DNA of 64,000 nt from the NCBI GenBank assembly GCA_947495075.1, contig CANLXH010000001.1:1674001-1738000 (forward strand). Direction: 5' to 3'. The stretch's first letter is position 1. Each line of letters opens with the position of its first letter. Below the pieces are notes generated by a model that searched no databases, was not told where the DNA came from, and saw only the letters and a list, made by a program, of their open reading frames with translations. Positions 52,691 to 62,186 of this stretch are shown here, piece after piece. The DNA comes from an uncultured Croceitalea sp. Its GTDB lineage: Bacteria > Bacteroidota > Bacteroidia > Flavobacteriales > Flavobacteriaceae. A program made the position numbers and the translations under genes.

Positions 52691-52724
52691 TTATACTTCC
52701 ATGTCTTTTTGAACCGAAGTATAA
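52691..52724. repeat. Inverted repeat between AraC and lipoprotein genes
   Basis: TTATACTTC (52691-52699) and GAAGTATAA (52716-52724) form a perfect 9-bp stem with a 16-base loop. It lies about 80 bp after the stop of the lipoprotein gene at 52803. No clear T tract follows on the minus strand, so a terminator role is possible but not proven. Confidence 0.35.
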
Positions 52725-52802
52725 AAGAATTTCAATTTTGAAATCAATAATTCTAAAAATGATTCGTATCTATTCATTATATATCTCAGATTAAGGAAGT
52801 TT

Positions 52803-53726
52803 TTATCTGTCGTTGTTCGCTAATTGACGATACATTAGTAACTGTCTATCTTTTGTTCGTTTTCTTAAGTTCGACATATTACCTTCAAACGTCCCACCAT
52901 TGATTGAATCGCCCCAACCACCCTTGAAATGTCCATTAACTAGAACAAAATCCTTGAATTCGTAGATATCATAAAAGTTATGTGAGACGTAGACCGCCGC
53001 TTCTGCTTGATAGGTCTTTAACATATATGGTTTAATGTTATCCATCCCCACCAACATTTTTTCAAAGTGAGGCATATAAATTCCATCATGCGTAAATTCG
53101 TTAGCTCGAGCCTCTCCATCTCCAATCTCTACATTTTGAATAGCACTTTTGCTTAATTTCAAAATTTCACCTCTCAATTCGGGACTAATATTAGTTGGTT
53201 CCCTATCGGTATAATCTTTGACCGAAACTTTCGAGTATGGAACATCTTTGGGGTTTAGAAAAACATCGGAACCAAATATCTCTGATACAATTTTAAGTCC
53301 GCCATTTTGGTCTCCCTTCCAGATAATCATATATTTTCCTCTGTATTCATGAATTGAATCTAACTTTTGTTGAAATTCCATGTTATATTCTCCTATTTCC
53401 AGCACATGATTATCAACAGCTTGAATCTCGTAAACACTTTTTTTATATTGGATTAAATCTACGGTATCTAGCCACTTCTTATAAAACTCCTTTAGCTTAG
53501 GTTTCGAGAATATAGCCGTCTTATATTCTGGCATAAACGTGAATTTTTCTCCATAGACATCAACTATCGAATCGATGTTTTTGTTTTGTAATGATTGTTC
53601 GAAAAGCATATTATACACTTTTACTTTCTCGATAAAGTCAGAAGTGTTTGCTTTTCCTTCTGTTTTTTCCTTACAACCAAGGACGAATATTAAAAGAGTG
53701 AAAACTAGTACTAAATTTTTTTTCAT
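52803..53726 (-). CDS. Lipoprotein with two NTF2/DUF4440-like domains
   Basis: I start at 53726 (MKKNLVLVFTLLIFVLGCKEK), which gives a clean lipobox with Cys18; an in-frame ATG at 53738 adds four residues. The 307-residue mature protein holds two SnoaL/DUF4440-like repeats: residues of about 25-155 (FIEKVKVYNMLFEQSLQNKNIDSIVDVYGEKFTFMPEYK) and about 185-300 (SAIQNVEIGDGEARANEFTHDGIYMPHFEKMLVGMDNI). Each has the pattern of a helix pair, a short-helix entrance and curved strands. It should be envelope-anchored. The substrate or partner is unknown. It follows an exported alpha/beta hydrolase by 78 bp on the same strand. Confidence 0.75.
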   Translation of the reverse strand: MKKNLVLVFTLLIFVLGCKEKTEGKANTSDFIEKVKVYNMLFEQSLQNKNIDSIVDVYGEKFTFMPEYKTAIFSKPKLKEFYKKWLDTVDLIQYKKSVYEIQAVDNHVLEIGEYNMEFQQKLDSIHEYRGKYMIIWKGDQNGGLKIVSEIFGSDVFLNPKDVPYSKVSVKDYTDREPTNISPELRGEILKLSKSAIQNVEIGDGEARANEFTHDGIYMPHFEKMLVGMDNIKPYMLKTYQAEAAVYVSHNFYDIYEFKDFVLVNGHFKGGWGDSINGGTFEGNMSNLRKRTKDRQLLMYRQLANNDR

Positions 53727-53816
53727 GATTTTTACCAATTACCAAAAGTGATTTTTTATTTAGAACAACGTTCAGCACATAGGTAACAACCTATCATCAT
53801 TTTTAAAGGTAGGTAT

Positions 53817-54836
53817 CTAGTCATTCTGATTAATCCAATTAATTGAAAACTGATTAACTTCATCAAGATGATCAATCCATTCAGATTTTCCTGAACTATC
53901 CTTTTTGGTTTCTAAGAAATAATGGTCATAGTTTGGAAATACTTTATAAGTTAAATTGGTTTTCCCTTTTCTTAAAAACTCCAGTCTTGCATAGTCCATA
54001 TTGATAATATTTTGATTATTATCTGCACCACCCGCAACGTATAGTATTGGAATATCTAGTTTGAGCATATTCTCTATAGGAGATGTTAATGTGAAGCTAC
54101 TCCATTTATAGTATGTTTCCCCAAACCATTCCTTAGTTATTGATTCAGGGTCTTTATATATCTTTTCATACTCAATGAACAATGAATCAATATTGGATTG
54201 TGCTTGTCTGTTTGTAATTTTACCTTTTTCTGCTGATATTCTTTTGTTAATAATAAAATCGTAAAGTTGATTTAGTGAATTACCCATCATTGAAATAACA
54301 TGAGTGACTTTTGAATTTTTAACAGCAATAGCAGGTGCAACCTGAGAACCTTCAGAATGCCCCCAAACGATAATCTTACTTGTATCAGTTTTGAATTTTC
54401 TTAGTATATCATTTATCACTAAATCACCTGCATTAACTCGCCAGTTTAAGCTATAATATTTTTTATATGTGTCATTTGTAGGATAATACTTTCTTCCAGA
54501 TTCAGTTAATTTGATAGTATCAACAAAAGGGATACCAGGTTTGCTAATTAAAGCAATATGAAAGCTATTACTTAGCTTTTTGAAATTAAGTGTTGTTGAT
54601 GTACTATATTTTCCATTTGATTTTAAAAAATATAGAGGAAAATTCCCTGAACCATCTAAAAATAGTAATACTGGTTTTATCTTATCAATTTCATTCTTGT
54701 AAACATGATAATTGATAATTCCATTTTCTTTTGATAGAATTGATTCTGTTTTCCAATTGTTAGTTATTTGTTCATGTTGAGAATAACAGCCTAAGCTCAG
54801 AAAAAGAAAAAATATAGACCTTAGAAAATTTTTCAT
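53817..54836 (-). CDS. Exported alpha/beta hydrolase
   Basis: The 339-residue protein has a signal peptide (MKNFLRSIFFLFLSLGCYSQ, cut near SQHE; the Cys may also be lipidated). The hydrolase core shows LLFLDGSGNFPLYFL for the oxyanion region, the nucleophile elbow WGHSEGSQVAPAIA with Ser at about 150, Asp in YVAGGADNNQNI and His in FPNYDHYFLETK. This is a dienelactone-hydrolase/prolyl-oligopeptidase-like layout acting on an unknown ester or peptide in the periplasm. Gene order suggests cotranscription with the downstream NTF2-domain lipoprotein. Upstream is a 160-bp gap with a small possible frame (54855-54959). Confidence 0.85.
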   Translation of the reverse strand: MKNFLRSIFFLFLSLGCYSQHEQITNNWKTESILSKENGIINYHVYKNEIDKIKPVLLFLDGSGNFPLYFLKSNGKYSTSTTLNFKKLSNSFHIALISKPGIPFVDTIKLTESGRKYYPTNDTYKKYYSLNWRVNAGDLVINDILRKFKTDTSKIIVWGHSEGSQVAPAIAVKNSKVTHVISMMGNSLNQLYDFIINKRISAEKGKITNRQAQSNIDSLFIEYEKIYKDPESITKEWFGETYYKWSSFTLTSPIENMLKLDIPILYVAGGADNNQNIINMDYARLEFLRKGKTNLTYKVFPNYDHYFLETKKDSSGKSEWIDHLDEVNQFSINWINQND

Positions 54837-54996
54837 TATGTCGTTCTTTAAGAATTAAACTATGACAAGGATTTCTACTTTATTAAGACCGGCAACCTTA
54901 AACTTTATATGCTTAGAAAGAATATTTGTCATAGGTACCTCAGTCTCAAATTGAGCCATGGCTTAAAAGAGTTTAAAGCTCAAAACTATAACATTT

Positions 54997-56043
54997 CTAG
55001 GTAATATCCTGAATCATCTTGTTCGCAGTTTCAAAACCACTAACTATAGCGCCATCCATATAGCCTCCATTGATATAAGACGTTTCAGCTGCTGCGAAGA
55101 ATAGCTTTTCATTGTGATAAGACTTGTTAAAAAGAGCATTACCATAGAAAGATTTATAGGGTAGTGTTTTTCCATCTTCTATCGAAGTAAAATTATCTTT
55201 TGACCAATCTTTATCTGAATAAGTGAGATGGTTATTAATTTCCTTTCCAAATAGATTTTCAAGAAAATTTATAATAATGCGCTTCCTTTCTTCTTCTGAT
55301 ACAAAATGGAGTTCTTCATTTACAAAACCCATTAACCCAAATACTTTCCCATCTAAAGAAGAATGGTCATACATTTCTGTTACAGGGCTAGATTGTCCAA
55401 AAACAATCCCAGAAAACCCTTGTTCTCGCCAAAATGGACTTGAAAACGTAAGACCAACTTTGATAGCATGAGACATCCAAGTGTATGTTTTTTGCATTAA
55501 TTCAATCAAAGGATTTGGGAGGCTAGGCTCAAAGACCATCTGGCAAGCCAGTTTAGGAGGAATACAAACAACCGCTTTATGACATTTAAAAACTTTAGTT
55601 TTGGTATATAGTTTTAAACCTTCAGACGTATTTTCTACTTTTATTATTTTGGTTTGTAATTGAATTTTATGGGGAAAACCTTTAGCTAACTGTTCTATTA
55701 ATTTGTTAGAACCTTCAGCTATTCTGTATGTAGGAAGCCCATTTGCACCCGCCTCAAAATATTGTATTGGAGCACCAGATTTAGAAGTAATAATTCCTTT
55801 TCCTGAAACATATTGCTCAAAACTAACCATTTCCAACTCCTGAAGAATTTCGCGCACACGGTCATGGTGTTGTTGAAACCATGCAGCTCCAAGATCTATA
55901 CCTCCTTCTGTTAAAATCCTACCTCCAATACGGTTACGCCCCTCTAGTAGTATAAAATCTTCAATTCCCGACTTCATGAGTTGATAGGCAACGGAAAGTC
56001 CTGTTAACCCTGCTCCTACTATAATATATTTATAACTTGCCAA
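54997..56043 (-). CDS. FAD-dependent amine oxidase-like protein
   Basis: The 348-residue protein begins YKYIIVGAGLTGLSVAYQLMKSG, a dinucleotide-binding motif, followed by LLEGRNRIGGRIL, the GG-motif of flavin monoamine oxidases, and ends with NGGYMDGAIVSGFETANKM, the C-terminal FAD segment. FAAAETSYINGGYMDGAI matches monoamine oxidase family ends. At 348 residues it is shorter than typical MAOs (about 450), with the substrate domain reduced. It is probably cytosolic. It lies 39 bp after the ECF sigma gene. Substrate unknown; amine or polyamine oxidation yields hydrogen peroxide, which would add to the oxidant load that neighbouring genes address. Confidence 0.88.
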   Translation of the reverse strand: MASYKYIIVGAGLTGLSVAYQLMKSGIEDFILLEGRNRIGGRILTEGGIDLGAAWFQQHHDRVREILQELEMVSFEQYVSGKGIITSKSGAPIQYFEAGANGLPTYRIAEGSNKLIEQLAKGFPHKIQLQTKIIKVENTSEGLKLYTKTKVFKCHKAVVCIPPKLACQMVFEPSLPNPLIELMQKTYTWMSHAIKVGLTFSSPFWREQGFSGIVFGQSSPVTEMYDHSSLDGKVFGLMGFVNEELHFVSEEERKRIIINFLENLFGKEINNHLTYSDKDWSKDNFTSIEDGKTLPYKSFYGNALFNKSYHNEKLFFAAAETSYINGGYMDGAIVSGFETANKMIQDIT

Positions 56044-56082
56044 AATAGATGTCTTGGGAATTTTAGTTTTTATATTTATTGT

Positions 56083-56643
56083 CTATCCCATCAAATCACC
56101 TAATTTAAATTTCAAGGATTGTCTTGCCCTGTGCAATATTACCCATAAATTTGATTGATTTATACCTAGCTCTTCGCAGATATCATCAGTTTTCCATCCC
56201 ATTGTTTTGAGTTTTATTACTTGGGCTTGCTTTTTAGGCAAGTTTTTAATAGTTAATTGAATAAAATCGTTAACAGCATTGCTATCAAGTTTCATTATTT
56301 CTTTTTCAGAAGAAGAATCGGCCACTTTTTCTTCCAACCAATTGTATTCTTGGCATTTATTTGTTCTCTTTGCCCATTTAAAAGCTTTACCTTTTTGGGT
56401 ATTACATCTGCGATAGTAATCCACTATTTTTCGCTTTAATATAGATGTTAACCATGTGCTTTCTTTGGCATTTCCCTTGTAATTTGGAGCTGCTATAAAA
56501 GCAGCTAGAAAAGTTTCTTGTACCAAATCTTTAGCGGTTTCTAGATGACCTACTCTATTTAATGTATAGGTAACAAACATATCATTATAAGAATCAACCC
56601 ATGCATCCGGATTCAATATATGTTTTTTAATAACAGTATTCAT
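56083..56643 (-). CDS. ECF-type RNA polymerase sigma factor
   Basis: The 186-residue protein has region 2 (VGHLETAKDLVQETFLAAFIAAPNYKGNAKESTWLTSILKRKIVDYYRR) and region 4 (LPKKQAQVIKLKTMGWKTDDICEELGINQSNLWVILHRARQSLKFKL) of ECF sigma factors, separated by a charged linker. No anti-sigma factor with a membrane helix is adjacent: the next gene in the run (39 bp on) encodes the amine oxidase, and upstream is the AhpD-like gene (103 bp). It may be controlled by a distant anti-sigma or by expression level. Its target promoter is not identifiable in the window. Confidence 0.93.
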   Translation of the reverse strand: MNTVIKKHILNPDAWVDSYNDMFVTYTLNRVGHLETAKDLVQETFLAAFIAAPNYKGNAKESTWLTSILKRKIVDYYRRCNTQKGKAFKWAKRTNKCQEYNWLEEKVADSSSEKEIMKLDSNAVNDFIQLTIKNLPKKQAQVIKLKTMGWKTDDICEELGINQSNLWVILHRARQSLKFKLGDLMG

Positions 56644-56746
56644 ACTTTCTCATATTTAAAAATTATACTAAGGTCATTAATTATCGAGGGCCCACTATAT
56701 AGTAAGCCCTCAACAAATCAACCAAACCAACCAACTATAAAAAAAC

Positions 56747-57295
56747 TTAAACCAATTCTGTTTCTAATGGTTGCGCAACAGGAAAATCTACAGGAACACG
56801 CGTGGTATTATTAAGATAATTGGTCACGGTTTTGTCACCAGCTATCATAATAGCGTCTACCATATTTTCTTTGGTCCAACCATTATTAAAAAAGTTTTCG
56901 AGTACCTCGGGGCTCGTTCTACCTCTATTTTCCGTTATGTTTCTTGCGAATCTTGCCAAAGCATCAAGCCTTAAATCTTTTGATGATTTTCCTTGGCGGA
57001 ATTCTATTATTTCTTCTTCTGTGAAACCATTCATTTTTGACACCGCTGTATGGGCCGAAAGACAATATTCACAATTATTTACTTGGCTAACTGCCAAATT
57101 CACTACCTCTTTTTCTTTAGCCTTAAGTGAACTCTTTGCATTGGAAAAATCCAGATAGTTTTTCAATCCATTTTTAGAGTTTGCCATGGTAGCAAAAAGG
57201 TTTGGAACAAAGCCAATCGATTTTTTTAGAGTATCAAAAATCACCTGATTGTTTTCACTTACGTCCTCTCGTTTTGGTACATCAAATGTTATCAT
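56747..57295 (-). CDS. AhpD-like carboxymuconolactone decarboxylase-family peroxidase, second copy
   Basis: The 182-residue protein has Cys75, Cys78 and His82 in LAVSQVNNCEYCLSAHTAVSKMNGF, and the same VGFVPNLFATMANS block as the copy at 50944; the two are clear paralogues over the whole length. The C-terminus is slightly longer. It is followed by the ECF sigma gene. Upstream lie TTCCC repeats 21 bp apart at the same distance as the operator of the first copy, so both may respond to the same AraC regulator. It is expected to act as a thiol peroxidase in the cytosol. Confidence 0.92.
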   Translation of the reverse strand: MITFDVPKREDVSENNQVIFDTLKKSIGFVPNLFATMANSKNGLKNYLDFSNAKSSLKAKEKEVVNLAVSQVNNCEYCLSAHTAVSKMNGFTEEEIIEFRQGKSSKDLRLDALARFARNITENRGRTSPEVLENFFNNGWTKENMVDAIMIAGDKTVTNYLNNTTRVPVDFPVAQPLETELV

Positions 57296-57607
57296 AACTT
57301 TATTTTAAAATTGATTTATAATTGAGAATGTAAATTTCAGGAGAAAGAATATCTTCTGTAATAGTGGATTTTCCCTAATATTTATTCATACTTCCCGATA
57401 TGCTATAGTTTGGTTTTTGAACCATAGAATTACATTAATCTTTATTCTTTTATCATTAATAAGATGGTGGAACATTAGTTAACAGGATTAAGAAATTGAT
57501 TTTATCTTATTTTATGACTTATAGACACTATTTAAATAACACCTTAAAAAATGATAGATATTGCTTAAAGAGCCGTAAATTATATCGCTTAATCAAACCA
57601 TCAAGCG
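57296..57607. other. Divergent intergenic region, 312 bp
   Basis: This region holds the promoters of the second AhpD-like gene (minus) and the TonB receptor gene (plus). The only structured part seen is the candidate operator at 57331-57396; no further gene or hairpin is evident. Confidence 0.4.
57331..57396 (-). promoter_or_regulatory. Weaker copy of the AraC-type operator upstream of the second AhpD-like gene
   Basis: Two half-sites end in TTCCC at 57371-57375 and 57392-57396, again exactly 21 bp apart; the bases before the first read ATAGTGGATT and before the second TTATTCATAC, partly matching the TAGGnnATTC repeats at 50.9 and 51.5 kb. The -7 position predicted from those two promoters falls at 57331-57338, TAAATTTC on the plus strand, which is a poor match. 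The register agrees but the sequence is weaker, so this site is less certain. It could also influence the divergent TonB receptor gene. Confidence 0.45.
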
Positions 57608-60436
57608 ATGGAGACTATTATGAAAGTCCAACCCATAAAAATGCTAATGGTTTTCACCTTCTTTGTATATCATGTTTCTTCTGCACAAATTATATTCGAA
57701 GGAGAGGTTAGAGATGCGAGAGGAGAACCATTAATAGGAGCTCATGTGACGCTTCAACCAAATAATCGGTTTAGTATCACAGATATTAATGGAGTTTTCA
57801 AAATATTGGATATTTCTCCTGGCACATATTTTGTTTCAATTACGCACCTTGGGTCAAAAACATATACTGATACTCTTGAAGTAAATAATAATCCTATATC
57901 AATATCGGTAGTTTTAGAAGATGACTTACTTAGCCTTGAAAGTGTGGTGGTCACCGGAAGTTTTGAGCCTCGAACACAATTAGAATCGAATACCGCAATT
58001 ACTATTTTAACTTCTAAATCTTTAGTAAGGACGTTCCCACAAGGTACAGCTGATCTATTGCAAAGTATTCCCGGAACTTTTACAGACCCTTCGGCAGGCG
58101 AGGTATTTACAAGAGTATACACCAGAGGAATATCAGCATCGGTAGAAGACGATCTGGGTTGGTATTATGTTTCTTTACAAGAAGACGGACTGCCGGTAAG
58201 TTTGGTACAACATTCCTTTTATAGTCCAGATATTTTCCATAGAACAGATTTAACCATAAGAAAGGTGGAAGCAATTAGAGGGGGAAATGCCGCTATTACA
58301 GCACTTAATGGGCCAGGTGCAATTTTTAACTTTATATCCCGTGGTCCTTATGATCGTTTTAATGGGGAGTTCTCTCTTTCGGGAGGAATTCAGGGTGATG
58401 ATAATGAAGTCTCTAAACTAGAGGGAACCATTGGTGGTCCATTGGGTAATGACTGGTATTATAATATAGGTGGGCACTATCGTTGGGACGAAGGTGCCAG
58501 AAATGTAAATTATACTTTTAGTAAAGGAGGACAGGTAAAATTCAATATTACAAAGAACAATGACAAAGGCTACATTAAACTTTACGGTAAGCTGTTGGAT
58601 GATTTTACAAATAGGTATAATGGTGTAGCAGCAGTTAATTGGGATAATCCTAGTGCTGCATTTGGTCAAGATTTTAACTCTACGGCGCTTTTACTACCAA
58701 AATTAAATGCAACTATTCCAGATGGTCGCAATACACTCGGTGGTGCATCAAATTCTTTTAATACTTCTAGGGGATTGCATGCTCAAGATTTAGCTTTGGG
58801 GATTGATGTTCTTCAGGAATTTGATAAAGAATGGAACCTTCATCTAAACATAAAATACTCCAATAAAAGTGCCGAATGGGAAACATCTCAAGGGAATTCA
58901 TTGATTTCTTTGAACAACCCAGTTGCCTATTTTGCGAGCGGAGCCGAACTCCCCATAGGACAGGTTGTGTTTAGAGATGCAAACTCTAAAGAAGAAGTGG
59001 CTAGAGTTAACAATAGTGGCGTGGTTATGGGTGGGACCTTTGAATATTTGAGTGATGGTAGATTGCCTAATGATGCTATTATGGGTGCCTTACCATGGTA
59101 CAAACAAAACAAAACAAAAGAATGGATAGGCCAATTCTCCGTAAGTAAAGAATTGGATAAACATGATTTAAGCTTTGGTATTGCAGGTGGGTTTTCAGAT
59201 ACATCAGCATTCACGCAGGCAAGCTTCGCATATGTTACCTATGAACCCAACCCAAGAATGTTAGAAGTAACCCTTGAAAACCCTGGACAACCTGTGATTG
59301 CTTTGTCCGATCCAACTGGAATAAGTAATTATGGCCGTTTATTCTATGGCAACTCAAGAGCTAATGTTAGCCAATTGGCAGGCTATATCAATGACCGTTG
59401 GAATGTTTTTGATAAAGTACACCTAGATATAGGCTTTCGTTATGAGAACATTGGACACAAAGGAAGCAATGATAGATTCGCTCCCTTAGACCATGACGGT
59501 GGGCTAGATGGCAATGTTAACACCGCTTTTGATAATGAAATACTAAGTTCAACAGGTGTTGTAGATAATTTTAATTTTAATTACGACTACCTTTCCTATT
59601 CTATGGGTATAAACTATAAATTTTTGGACGTAGCTGCTCTTTTTGCTCGCTTTTCATCAGCCAATAAAGCACCTGAACTCAATTACTATTTTAATAATTT
59701 TTCCAATGTGCCCATTAATCAAGAAGGGCAAGTACAAAAAATCCAACAAGCTGAACTGGGCTTAAAGTGGAATAAAAAAAGATTCTCATCAACCGTCACA
59801 ACTTTTTGGAGTCAATTAAAAAATGTTGGTTTTATAGATTTTGAGTTTGACCCAGAAGATGGTAGCATTTTTTATGCCCCAGTACAATTTAATAATTCAA
59901 GGACAATAGGAGTGGAACTGGAAACTGCCTACGCACCTATTACTAACTTAAGCTTTTTTGTTAATGCTACCATTCAACATGCAAAAGCCATACAATGGAC
60001 GGTTTATGATGCAGCTGATACCGTAGATATGAGTGATGATTCCATTATTCACTTTTCAGGAAATAACTTGCCTTATAATCCAAACCTAATGCTAAATACA
60101 ACAATGGAGTATGATAATAACAAAATTAATACATTCTTAAAGTGGCAATTTATGGGGGAGCGTGAAGCTAACATAGCTAATGGGTTTCAATTGCCTGCTT
60201 ATAGTGTTTTCAATTTAGGTCTCGGTTATAGAATTAGTCAAAAGATAGCTGCAAATCTATTGATAACCAATATTTTTAATTCTGCTGGACTAACCAATTT
60301 TTTGGGAGTAAACCGTATAGGGGCTAATATAAATGATGTGACTACCGAGTTCGTAGTACAAAATCCAGATGTGAGTTTTGTAGTAGTTCCTATTCTACCT
60401 AGAAGTACTATTCTTAAATTGAATTATAAATTTTAA
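57608..60436 (+). CDS. TonB-dependent outer-membrane receptor
   Basis: The 942-residue protein has a signal peptide (cut near SSAQ). Residues of about 27-112 are a carboxypeptidase-regulatory-like domain (FEGEVRDARGEPLIGAHVTLQ), about 120-240 the plug (SVVVTGSFEPRTQLES, AITILTSKSLVRTFPQGTADLLQSIPG), and the rest a 22-strand barrel ending TILKLNYKF. It imports an unknown ligand across the outer membrane using TonB. No SusD partner follows; instead there is an NTF2-like gene 256 bp later and cytochrome P460 genes. A link to iron, heme or copper import is possible but not shown. Confidence 0.94.
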   Translation: METIMKVQPIKMLMVFTFFVYHVSSAQIIFEGEVRDARGEPLIGAHVTLQPNNRFSITDINGVFKILDISPGTYFVSITHLGSKTYTDTLEVNNNPISISVVLEDDLLSLESVVVTGSFEPRTQLESNTAITILTSKSLVRTFPQGTADLLQSIPGTFTDPSAGEVFTRVYTRGISASVEDDLGWYYVSLQEDGLPVSLVQHSFYSPDIFHRTDLTIRKVEAIRGGNAAITALNGPGAIFNFISRGPYDRFNGEFSLSGGIQGDDNEVSKLEGTIGGPLGNDWYYNIGGHYRWDEGARNVNYTFSKGGQVKFNITKNNDKGYIKLYGKLLDDFTNRYNGVAAVNWDNPSAAFGQDFNSTALLLPKLNATIPDGRNTLGGASNSFNTSRGLHAQDLALGIDVLQEFDKEWNLHLNIKYSNKSAEWETSQGNSLISLNNPVAYFASGAELPIGQVVFRDANSKEEVARVNNSGVVMGGTFEYLSDGRLPNDAIMGALPWYKQNKTKEWIGQFSVSKELDKHDLSFGIAGGFSDTSAFTQASFAYVTYEPNPRMLEVTLENPGQPVIALSDPTGISNYGRLFYGNSRANVSQLAGYINDRWNVFDKVHLDIGFRYENIGHKGSNDRFAPLDHDGGLDGNVNTAFDNEILSSTGVVDNFNFNYDYLSYSMGINYKFLDVAALFARFSSANKAPELNYYFNNFSNVPINQEGQVQKIQQAELGLKWNKKRFSSTVTTFWSQLKNVGFIDFEFDPEDGSIFYAPVQFNNSRTIGVELETAYAPITNLSFFVNATIQHAKAIQWTVYDAADTVDMSDDSIIHFSGNNLPYNPNLMLNTTMEYDNNKINTFLKWQFMGEREANIANGFQLPAYSVFNLGLGYRISQKIAANLLITNIFNSAGLTNFLGVNRIGANINDVTTEFVVQNPDVSFVVVPILPRSTILKLNYKF

Positions 60437-60692
60437 TTGGCTTTAAAATAGGTTGTACTAAAAGGAATCAGCAACTCTAATCTTAAAGCAGAATATAAAC
60501 TTTAACTAGGCAAATAGCATTTTCTATATTGTTGATTATTAACGCTTACCCTTCTAATTACTATTATTTCTAAGGTTATTTTCTCTATTAAATGTATAAA
60601 AAGGGAAAATAGTATAAATAGTAAGGAAACAATACTATTCTACGGTAAATTCTTCTCGGTTAATTTTGTTCACATAAAACCAAAGTACAGAA

Positions 60693-61049
60693 ATGAAACT
60701 TTCAAATTCGATAAGCCATTTTATAAGTCTTCTCAAGTGTCAGAAACTAGAAGATAGCGTAAAGTTATATATGGATGATAGTATTCAGATAGACCATAAC
60801 GGAAAAAGTAATAGAGTAGCCCACAACTGTTGGATAAGGTTTATGAAAAAAATATTTCTTAACCAAAGAACTTCAATTCTACAGCTCAATATTAGCGACG
60901 ATAGCATTAATGAAAATTCCAACGCATTTGTAATTCATATAATTTGTAAGAGAGAAAGTGGAGAATTATTTTTCACCGAAATACATATACAGAACATCTG
61001 GGTAAAAAACAAAATATCGAAACTTAGCTATAATACAATTCACTTTTAA
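60693..61049 (+). CDS. SnoaL/NTF2-like protein
   Basis: The 118-residue protein has an N-terminal helix pair (SHFISLLKCQKLEDSVKLYMDDSIQIDHN) and curved strands (AFVIHIICKRESGELFFTEIHIQNIWVKNKISKLSYNTIHF), a layout typical of NTF2-like cones. No signal peptide is obvious. TAATTTTG at 60661-60668, a match to the -7 element TAnnTTTG, lies 24 bp ahead of the start codon. The first cytochrome P460 gene follows after 10 bp, so the two are cotranscribed. Function unknown. Confidence 0.6.
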   Translation: MKLSNSISHFISLLKCQKLEDSVKLYMDDSIQIDHNGKSNRVAHNCWIRFMKKIFLNQRTSILQLNISDDSINENSNAFVIHIICKRESGELFFTEIHIQNIWVKNKISKLSYNTIHF

Positions 61050-61059
61050 ACAAATAATT

Positions 61060-62163
61060 ATGACAAACAAATTTAACATTTTCACAGTACTGGGTCTTTT
61101 GGTATTGTTGCAACTAACTTCTTGTAATGATGCGAAAGATCAGTACGTAGCAGTTACGCACTTTACAATAGATGCCAATGGAGAATTAGAACGCCCAACT
61201 GGTTATCGAAGTTGGGTCTACGTTGGAACTCCAGTAACACCCAACGACTTAAATGATGGAAAAGCACCTTTTCCGGAAATGCACAATGTATACATTGATC
61301 CTCATAGTTTTGACCACTACAAGAAAACTGGGGAATTCCGTGAAGGGGCAATTCTTGTTAAGGAATTGGTAAGTATAGGTTCTAAGGCAGCCGTTAGTGG
61401 AAACGGTTATTTTGCAGGAGAGTTTATTGGTTTAGAGGCATCTGTTAAGAGTAAAGAACATTTTCCAGATGAACCTGGTAATTGGGCCATATTTAGTTTT
61501 ACCAACCCTGAAGAAGGAACACTAAAACAAACCGCAGCAGCTTTACCAACGAACATGTGTAATGCATGCCACCAGGCTAATGCAGAAGATGACTTTGTAT
61601 TTACCCAATATTATCCTGTATTACGAGCAGCTAAGGGTATTGGTATGGATGTGAGTCCTGAAGATAGCGCAGAAAGAAAACCCTCAAAAAAGGAGGTGAG
61701 TATTTGGGATGCCACAGTACCAACCCCAGAAGGTTTAGTTCTTGAAATTCCCTTAGAGAGAAATCAATTATTCGCTTACCTAAAAGAAGGTAAATATAGG
61801 GCCTATAAAAATCAAGAAAAGAAATTGCACCCCTCAGAAGGGCCGCACCAAAAAGTAGGGTTACCTGTTAAGGTATTTATTAATGACATCTTAGCCAAGT
61901 CTCTAGAGGCTGGAAATACAGAACACCCTTTAGGTTCTGTATCAGTTAAAGAAATGTATGATGAAAATTCACAACCAGCAGGTTGGGCTGTTTTCGCCAA
62001 AACCCATGACAAATCTGATGGAGGTAATGGTTGGTTTTGGTATGAAGTTACAGATTCAGAAGATGCTACCAAAATTGCAGCGATTGGAAATGGTGTAATT
62101 GGATGCGCAAGCTGCCATACTATTGGAAAAGACATGGTACGTACCAAATTTCCGCTCAATTAA
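61060..62163 (+). CDS. Diheme cytochrome P460-family lipoprotein
   Basis: The 367-residue protein has a lipobox (LLQLTSCND, Cys23 or so). The first domain (about 25-205) is cytochrome P460-like: GYRSWVYVGTPVTPND, MHNVYIDPHSFDHYKKTG, EGAILVKELVSIG and the heme motif CNACH (Cys167, Cys170, His171). A second domain (about 215-367), also ending in a heme motif CASCH (Cys349, Cys352, His353), follows. Cytochromes P460 oxidise hydroxylamine or handle NO using a Lys-crosslinked heme; the Lys in ILVKEL is a candidate. The neighbour 23 bp downstream is a one-domain copy. Periplasmic detoxification of reactive nitrogen is a reasonable guess. Confidence 0.85.
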   Translation: MTNKFNIFTVLGLLVLLQLTSCNDAKDQYVAVTHFTIDANGELERPTGYRSWVYVGTPVTPNDLNDGKAPFPEMHNVYIDPHSFDHYKKTGEFREGAILVKELVSIGSKAAVSGNGYFAGEFIGLEASVKSKEHFPDEPGNWAIFSFTNPEEGTLKQTAAALPTNMCNACHQANAEDDFVFTQYYPVLRAAKGIGMDVSPEDSAERKPSKKEVSIWDATVPTPEGLVLEIPLERNQLFAYLKEGKYRAYKNQEKKLHPSEGPHQKVGLPVKVFINDILAKSLEAGNTEHPLGSVSVKEMYDENSQPAGWAVFAKTHDKSDGGNGWFWYEVTDSEDATKIAAIGNGVIGCASCHTIGKDMVRTKFPLN

Positions 62164-62186
62164 AATAATTTTTAAATCATATACAA

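Noticed and set aside
54855-54959. 34-codon minus-strand frame MAQFETEVPMTNILSKHIKF...
   Set aside because: It lies in a 160-bp gap without a clear promoter or recognised homologue; it might be a remnant, but evidence is too thin.
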